A program made the translations under genes and the position numbers. This document shows positions 1 through 64,000 of a DNA stretch of 64,000 bases, piece after piece (the stretch's first letter is position 1; every line of letters begins with the position of its first letter). The stretch lies in the NCBI RefSeq assembly GCF_030445035.2, contig NC_080695.1, positions 56,499,954 through 56,563,953 of the forward strand, read 5' to 3'. The notes beneath the pieces are model-generated. The model was not told where the DNA came from. It did no database searches and saw only the letters and a program-made list of their open reading frames with translations. This DNA is from Dasypus novemcinctus (lineage: Eukaryota; Chordata; Mammalia; Cingulata; Dasypodidae).

Positions 1-1240
1 TGTGGCGGATTCAAACTACCTCTTTTTAAAGATGGGGAATCTGAGGCTAGGGCGGTTAATGACGTCCTTGGGAACGCAGAGCCCACGTCCATCTCCCCCG
101 AAGCCGTTAAGCAGCTTTCCCATCAACACCCGTGAAAGTGGCTGTCTGGGGCCGCTGGGCCGTAGGGGAGTCAGGCCTCAGGTTGTCTGCTCTCTGCAAA
201 CAAAACCCCAGAAGAGTGTAAAATCCAGCTGAGGACGTGATTTGAAATTCAGACTCTTGCCTCGAGCACCAAAACCTCAACTCGCACTAGCTGAGGGAAA
301 GAAAAACTGGGTAAACTACGAGGGCCTTTATTAGCTCAGGCCTTGGCCTCTTTCTCCTGGCTCGGCTTCTCTCTGTGTTGGCCTCGTTCTCGGATGAGGT
401 GGCAAGTAAAGGCTCCAGGGGAGCAAACCCAGGGGACAGCCCTCCCGATGGGCCAGCTCTTGGGGGCCTGGCTGGGTCCTCTGGCCATTCCCAAACCAAC
501 CGCAGGAGCCAGGGGCCTAGAATGTGCTCGCTGCCCGGGCTCCATCACCTGCCCTCCTCCCAGAGCGGCGTTAGTTCTGCACAAACCACACGCCCGGGGA
601 GAGCCCACTGGTGCTCCTCCCAGAAGCAAGCAGGGATGACTGTGGTCTAGCGGCAGATGCTCATGATCCGGGTCTGATAATCGGGGTGCCCTTGATCCAG
701 GTGCCACCACTTCTCTGAATCTTGGTCTCCCCAGTAGGGAAACAGAGCGAGAGAACCCCACCCGGGGCCAGCGGTGAGGAGGGACCTGATGCAACAGGGC
801 ACGTGCTCTGGGTGGGGCAGACACTCCCTAAAATCAGCTCCCTTCCCCTTCCATCCAAAAACGGTGGCCACGAGCCAGCTGGGATGGGAGACTGGGGTGG
901 GGGCTGGGCTGGGGAAAGGGTTTCCTGTGTGGCACAGAGAGGAAGGCAAAGGGTCACTTCAATTCGTGTCCCAGCTGGTGTGGCCACTTGTCACCCAGCT
1001 AAAGGCAAACCCCAGGCACCGCCCTGGCCCATGGTCTGTAGGGACAGAGTGTGCATGAGTCACAAATCGGGGCGTCCAGGGATGACGGTAGCCTGGCTTT
1101 CAAACCGGGGCCCTGTCGCCCCGTCAGTGCTGCTCCCACCACGGGGAACGCAGTTCCGCCTGACCCTTCCCCGTGGTACCCTCCCAGCCTCCACTACCCG
1201 TGAGGCTCAAGTGGGCTGACTCCTGCTTCCTCTCCCGCAG
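1..1240 (+). other. ABCC6: ABCC6 intron 4, 3' part
   Basis: GC-rich intronic DNA ending in a pyrimidine-rich acceptor (tcctctcccgcag) just before exon 5. The first 60 bases resemble a worn MIR in reverse. I see no sequence matching ABCC6 exons 1-4, so those lie left of the window. The short open frames here show no family likeness. Confidence 0.7.
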
Positions 1241-45262
<44,022 letters not shown>

Positions 45263-45289
45263 GGGGCCTAGGCCACGGCAATCCACTTT

Positions 45290-45720
45290 TTCAAGCTATT
45301 AACCTTGTTATGTTGAGATAATGGTAGATTCCAGGCGGTTGCGAGCGATGACACGGGGAGCGCCCGTGGATGCTGTTTCCAGTTTCCCGCGAAGGTCCCT
45401 CTTTCAGAGCTACAGTTCAGCATCACGACCAGGACTTTGACATTGGTGCAGCGCCCCCGTCTCATTCACATTTCTCCAGGTGTATTTGTACTCATGCAGT
45501 TTCATCACGTGCAGGTGCACGTACCCACCCCCAGTCGAGACATAACATTTCCAGCACCGAGATCCTCCGTGTTGCCCTTTCATAACCGCACCTGCTCTCT
45601 CCCCGGCCCTGCAGCCACTAACACGCTCTCCATCTCGGCCACTGTCTTTTTATCATGTGATGCCACCATGCAGCCGGGACGGGGAGCAGCTGGGCATGTC
45701 CTGCCCCTGCTCCGTCCCCG
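45290..45720 (+). repeat. Old L1/HAL1-like 3' fragment
   Basis: gttatgttgagataatggta, cacgtacccacccccagtcg agacataacatttccagcac and cctgcagccactaacacgct ctccatctc follow the order of old L1 3' ends. No coding part remains. Confidence 0.4.
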
Positions 45721-46304
45721 TGGATAAGCTCCCCGGAGCGTCCTCCCGGGGGGATGCACAGGACAGGTCTGTCCCCACCAAGAAGGGGCCGCCTCGGCGG
45801 GGTGCGAGCAGGTGAGGCATGTACAGGTCCCAGGAGGAGCTTCGAGGAGCGGGGACTCAGCCCCACGGGCCAGGGCTTGCAGGGTTCATACTCGTGGGTG
45901 CGAAAGCCTGGATTCCGGCTTCTCGGCGGGAGCCCTGGCAGCGACGGGGACCCCTGGGGAGCGGGAGGTGAAAGCCAGGGTCAGGCCGTGGGTGGAGGCT
46001 GCCACTTGCTTTCACGAAGGGTATTTCTGACAGTGGTTGGCAAAGAGGAACTGAGGGACTCAGGTCGCCAGGCCTGAGGTCGCTCATTCCCCTGGAACAG
46101 GCAGGGCGGGGAACCAGATAGCCCCTCGCTCGCCGCTTTCGGCCCGGGCAGGGTTTCTCCTTGACCTCCCGGGATGGCTGCAAGGATAGAATAAACTAAT
46201 ACACGTAAGGGCTCAGGGCAGACCTGGCACAGCGTAAGTGTCCAATAAACGTGCGCGACCACTCTCAATGCTGTTGTGTTTGGGGGCTTTCGTGGGACCA
46301 CAGA

Positions 46305-46507
46305 GGAGGTTTCCCAGCCTCGGCGCCGTTGATCCTGGGGCTGGATCATGCTCTCTTGGGGGAGGGGGTGTCCTGTGCATTGCAGGGTGTTGACCTTTTT
46401 CCACTAGGTGCCAGTAGCCACCCTCCCACCAGTTATGACAAGAATGTCCTGACTTTGGCCAGTGTTCCCAGGGGGGTCAGAATCCTCTCATTTGAGAACC
46501 CCTGGCC
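46305..46507 (-). mobile_element. MER-type hAT element (second family), copy 2
   Basis: cctgtgcattgcagggtgtt, ccactaggtgccagtagcca and atttgagaacccctgg; relative of the copy at 20740. It contains a near-CTCF string (ccactaggtgccag) that is part of the element. Confidence 0.55.
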
Positions 46508-46814
46508 AGCCTCACCCACTGCCATCAATAGTGCACCCACAGTCACTTGAGCGATGGCTGCGAGCCAGGAGGGATAGGGCCACCTCCTGCTTGGCCAGGA
46601 CACAGGACCCACCTCAGCCGGACCACAGGCTGATGGCTCAGCACGACGTAGGGCTCTGTGACCCCCCCCCCCCCTCGGGCACAGAGTAATCTAGGCCTTG
46701 ACTTAGCTCCAGCTTCTACCCCCTTTGCCAGGGTCTGGCCAGAAGCTCATGTGGACACCTTCAAACTGGGGCGGGAGTCACAGCCTTCAGCTGCCCACAA
46801 AGTGCTGACCACTG

Positions 46815-46975
46815 TTAAGAGCCACTGCTAGCTCTGCTCTGCAGATGAGGAAACTGAGGCTTGGAGAGTAGACGTGTCCAGCCCCTTGCCTGAGGCCTTG
46901 AGCTCGTTAGTGGCAGAATGGGGGTTGCCCCCCAATCTCTCTAACACTAAAGCTCCAGTCCTCGCACAGGGGTGA
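46815..46975 (-). repeat. MIR, reverse
   Basis: gcagatgaggaaactgaggc ttgg, ccccttgcctgaggccttga gctcgttagtggcagaatgg gg. Confidence 0.65.
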
Positions 46976-47949
46976 CTCTCTGCCTTTAAAGAAAAGAAGG
47001 GCACTGGATGGGTGCTTTCCTTCTCTCTGGAGCTGAGCCTCCCAACGTCCGCTTCAGAGAGCCCTGCCAAGGCGGTGGCAGCTGTGTCTGGGGTCATAAC
47101 CTCCCAGAACCTCTCCGTGGACCCAGTGTGCCAGGGCATGGAGTGTGTGCCGTGGGTGGCCGGCATGTGCAGGGCCAGCACCCACACCGGGTCCTTGGAG
47201 CAAGCCTGCAGAGACGCCTGGGTGACGGAGCCCGGAAGGCAGGGGGACCCAAGTTAAATCCAGAAAAGCCGTAATACGGACCTTCCCGGGCCTGTGCCCT
47301 GGGTGGCACGTCCCGCTCTTGCGGCTTCTTTAACCTCAGCTGTGTAAACTCAGGCCTGCGTGCCAGCCCTGGCTCTCCGTGCCTCGTGCCCAGGAATGTG
47401 TGACGCTCACACCCGGGCCCTTTGATGGGGCAGGGAGGATATCAGGCCTGTGCCACGGAGAGCTGAAACAAGCAGGGGTCTGCACCCGGGAGGTCTAGCT
47501 CTAGGCCACGCTCCCAACCACTAGGCCAGGCCGTCTCGTTAGATCTAGAAACACCAGCTCACCTGTAAGAGCTGGGATCCCACTCCCGAATCCCGCTGGA
47601 GGAATGGGCAAGGGCCTGTGAGCCGAGGGATTTCCGTGTTTGTTCATGGCTTACCCCGGCATCTAGAACAGGCATATCAGCAGGCGCTGACCGCACCACT
47701 GAATGAATGGATGGATGAATGGATGGATGAGTGAAGGGATGGGCGGATGGCATCTTGTATGCAGGTGTCCTTGGGGCCAGGCATGGTCCTTTGCTCCATG
47801 TTTTCATCCTCACATCCGCCCGACCAGGAGGACACAACAATCCCATTCTGACGAGAAAACCGTGGCTCCAGAAGGGCCCGTTCCAGAGGACCAGGGACCC
47901 TCAGCCCGGGGCCAGGCACACGCGGCTCGGTCCCGGATCAAAAGAATCT
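46976..47949. other. Intergenic DNA between ABCC6 and ABCC1
   Basis: No gene seen. A short (ggat)n block lies at 47701-47730. A reversed MIR-like trace is near 47800-47870. Open frames are short and without family likeness. Confidence 0.5.
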
Positions 47950-48500
47950 GGTCACTGAGTGCATCTTGCTCTTGAGATGGGGATACAGCAAGGAATAAGC
48001 AGGTAGGAGGCCCTGCTCTCATGGAGCCACACTGCAGCCACAGGGAGGGGAGCAAGCAATGCTGATTCCTGGGCAAGAGGGAGGACCCCGAGGCAGGACG
48101 GCGGCCAGCAAGGAGGTGAGCGTAGCTGGGGAGGCAGGTGGAGTCGTGGGGGCAGGAGAGGGCAGAGGTTACAGGAAGCCAGGGCTGGCGTGACCCTGGA
48201 GGAAACTGGAAGCCACAGGAGTGACATTTGTGTGTTTTCACGGGGCCACCGGGGCTGGTGGTGAGGGGCAGAAGCAGGGAGACCTGGGAGGAGGCTGTAG
48301 CGATACCAGGGGAGGTGACTGTTGGGGCAGCAATGAGGGACAGCAGGGGGCTCGATCCTGGAGGTGCTGGGGAAGTCAGCGGGATTTGACGCAGGCCAGG
48401 GGAACAGGGAACGGACGAGCAGCTCAGCACTGGGGAGCATCAGGCCTGGTTCCCCACTCTCCGGGCCTAGGGCTCGGCACATAGTAGGTGCTCACTGCCC
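47950..48500 (-). repeat. L2 fragment, reverse
   Basis: gatggggatacagcaaggaa taagcaggtaggaggccctg ctctcatgg is the reversed L2 end. It runs on as a purine-rich body with gtgaccctggaggaaactgg. Ends near 48500. Confidence 0.5.
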
Positions 48501-48789
48501 TTCTCCTTCCACACACCTTCCGTCCTAACCTGGCGCTTCCTGCTCCATGCTTCCTCCCCTTCCTCTCCACGAAGCCCCCCGAGCCCTGACCCCTGTCTCT
48601 TGACCACCCAGATGCCCCTGCCACCTACCAGGCCAGCCCTCTAAGACCTGTTCAGGCTCTGACCTGGGGTGCGGGTGGGTGGCGAGGGCAGATGGGTGGT
48701 CAGGAGACAGGGGTGAGGGCTCTACCTGCATCTAGAACTAAGACTCCTCACCTGGCGCATCAGTGAGGACTTAGCCTAACAGTGAGAAG

Positions 48790-49436
48790 CTTGCCAGCTG
48801 CTCTGAGCACTTTCGGACTCCGTGGCCCCTAATATAAGCTACTGCAACTGGGGACTGCAATACTGGAAGGCAGGCTGGCAGTGCTGGAACATTCTCTCTG
48901 CACCCAATACTTGGTGTGTGGCTTTCAGGTATGGCAGAAGCGCTGGGTTCCCCAGCAATTCCTCGCTAACCAGACTCGCCCAGTTTGAACTCGAGACACT
49001 AAATAGATCCACTGCATTTTTTCCCCAACCTCACCATTATCCAAAACTCAGACACAAAGTAATTCAGGAAAGGGAAAGGTACTTCACTTCCATATGCACC
49101 CCTGCATTTCCCAGCTCCCTTTGTGGTTTTCTGGGGCTCAGGAACTAATTTTGGTCTGTAAGTGGAATTGACTTGTGTCATTTCTGGCTTGAGATGCTTT
49201 GGGGTAGATGTGGGTCATCCACATTCTCTCTGCCTCTGCTGACCCGGCAGCCAGCCCAGAAAGATGATGTCCTAGGACCAAAGCAATCTGGATGTCTCCA
49301 TTGCTGCATGGAAGACAGCGCCCTGAAGAGGCATCTGACCCTCACCAAAATTGTATGAGCCTTCATGTTCAATTCTCAAGACTTCATGGTTCATTTGTTT
49401 TTGCAGCACAGCCTAGCCTATCCTGACTAATACAAA
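48790..49436 (+). mobile_element. LTR-like ancient element, unassigned
   Basis: ttccccagcaattcctcgct, ggaactaattttggtctgta agtgg, tgctgacccggcagccagcc, and ending cacagcctagcctatcctga ctaatacaa. The 3' ending is familiar from placental LTR-type repeats. Confidence 0.4.
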
Positions 49437-49519
49437 GGGATTTTCAGGGTAATTTTGGCCACATGTGATTTTTGCCTTGCCCGTGTCTTAGAAACTGATC
49501 TGGCCACCGGTACCACATA

Positions 49520-49700
49520 CACATACAGTTCAGCTTCACAATAATCCCATCAGGTAGGTATGATGAGCCTGTTCTGCAGACGAGGTAACTGAGGCTCAGA
49601 GGCTAAGTGACTTGCCCAGGGTCACACAGCCAGCAAATGGGAAGGGTGGGACTCAAGCCCAGGTCTGACCCCAAAGCCCCGGTTCTGTCCACCTTGCCAT
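49520..49700 (-). repeat. MIR, reverse
   Basis: ttctgcagacgaggtaactg aggctcagaggctaagtgac ttgcccagggtcacacagcc agcaaatgg, then ctcaagcccaggtctgacc. The clearest reversed MIR in the window. Confidence 0.8.
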
Positions 49701-49884
49701 GCTGACTGCCCACTAAATCCCACCCCGATTCTTGACCTCTAGACACCTCGCTTCTGGCAAGAGCTCCCACACATTTGCCAAAGGGAAAGATAAGCAGACA
49801 AGAGGCGGCCCTGTCCTGGCTGTCCTGGAGGAGATGGCTGAAAGCTTTTACTAAATGCCCCCCCAAAAACCAGAAGAGTCATTT

Positions 49885-64000
<14,116 letters not shown>

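Noticed and set aside
46398..46415. Second CTCF site (ccactaggtgccag)
   Set aside because: It mismatches a strongly conserved core base and is part of a dispersed MER-type element found again at 20740.

Overview
This is one contig of mammalian genomic DNA: long introns, GT-AG splice sites and dense interspersed repeats. It carries two paralogous ABC transporter genes of the ABCC/MRP family, tail to tail. The best species clue is the tRNA-derived SINE family scattered through it. It has intact A-box and B-box-like promoter blocks, about 380-430 bp full-length copies plus short copies of about 90-110 bp, and fresh target-site duplications. From memory it looks like the DAS-SINEs of armadillos, so the source is probably an armadillo (Dasypus-like) or another xenarthran. 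No database search was possible.

Plus strand, 1241 to about 45260: ABCC6 (MRP6), exons 5 to 31 of an expected 31. The window opens in intron 4, so the N-terminal exons lie to the left. All 27 exons have GT-AG boundaries, keep phase throughout and join into 1346 codons plus a TGA. Against the human exon lengths I remember, 26 match exactly and exon 13 has one extra codon. Both ABC ATPase domains keep Walker A, Q-loop, signature, Walker B and H-loop, so the gene looks functional.

Minus strand, 64000 to about 49885: the 3' end of ABCC1 (MRP1), the end of exon 24 plus exons 25 to 31, TGA at 51358-51360, and a roughly 1.5 kb 3' UTR. Its last seven exons have exactly the same lengths (127, 102, 147, 159, 167, 195, 109) and phases as the last seven of ABCC6, a clear sign of common descent by duplication.

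The two 3' ends face each other with about 4.6 kb between the proposed poly(A) sites (about 45260 and 49885); the stop codons are 6.4 kb apart. That is the arrangement I know from human 16p13.11. In between I see only repeat fragments and no third gene.

The rest is intron: MIR and L2 fossils, several copies of a hAT-like element, MaLR-like LTR pieces, the young lineage SINEs, microsatellite-like arrays, a 35-bp minisatellite in ABCC1 intron 27 and a 43-bp triplication in ABCC6 intron 23. I found no CRISPR array, no RNA gene and no prokaryotic or viral coding system. Repeat family names and edges come from reading alone and are approximate.
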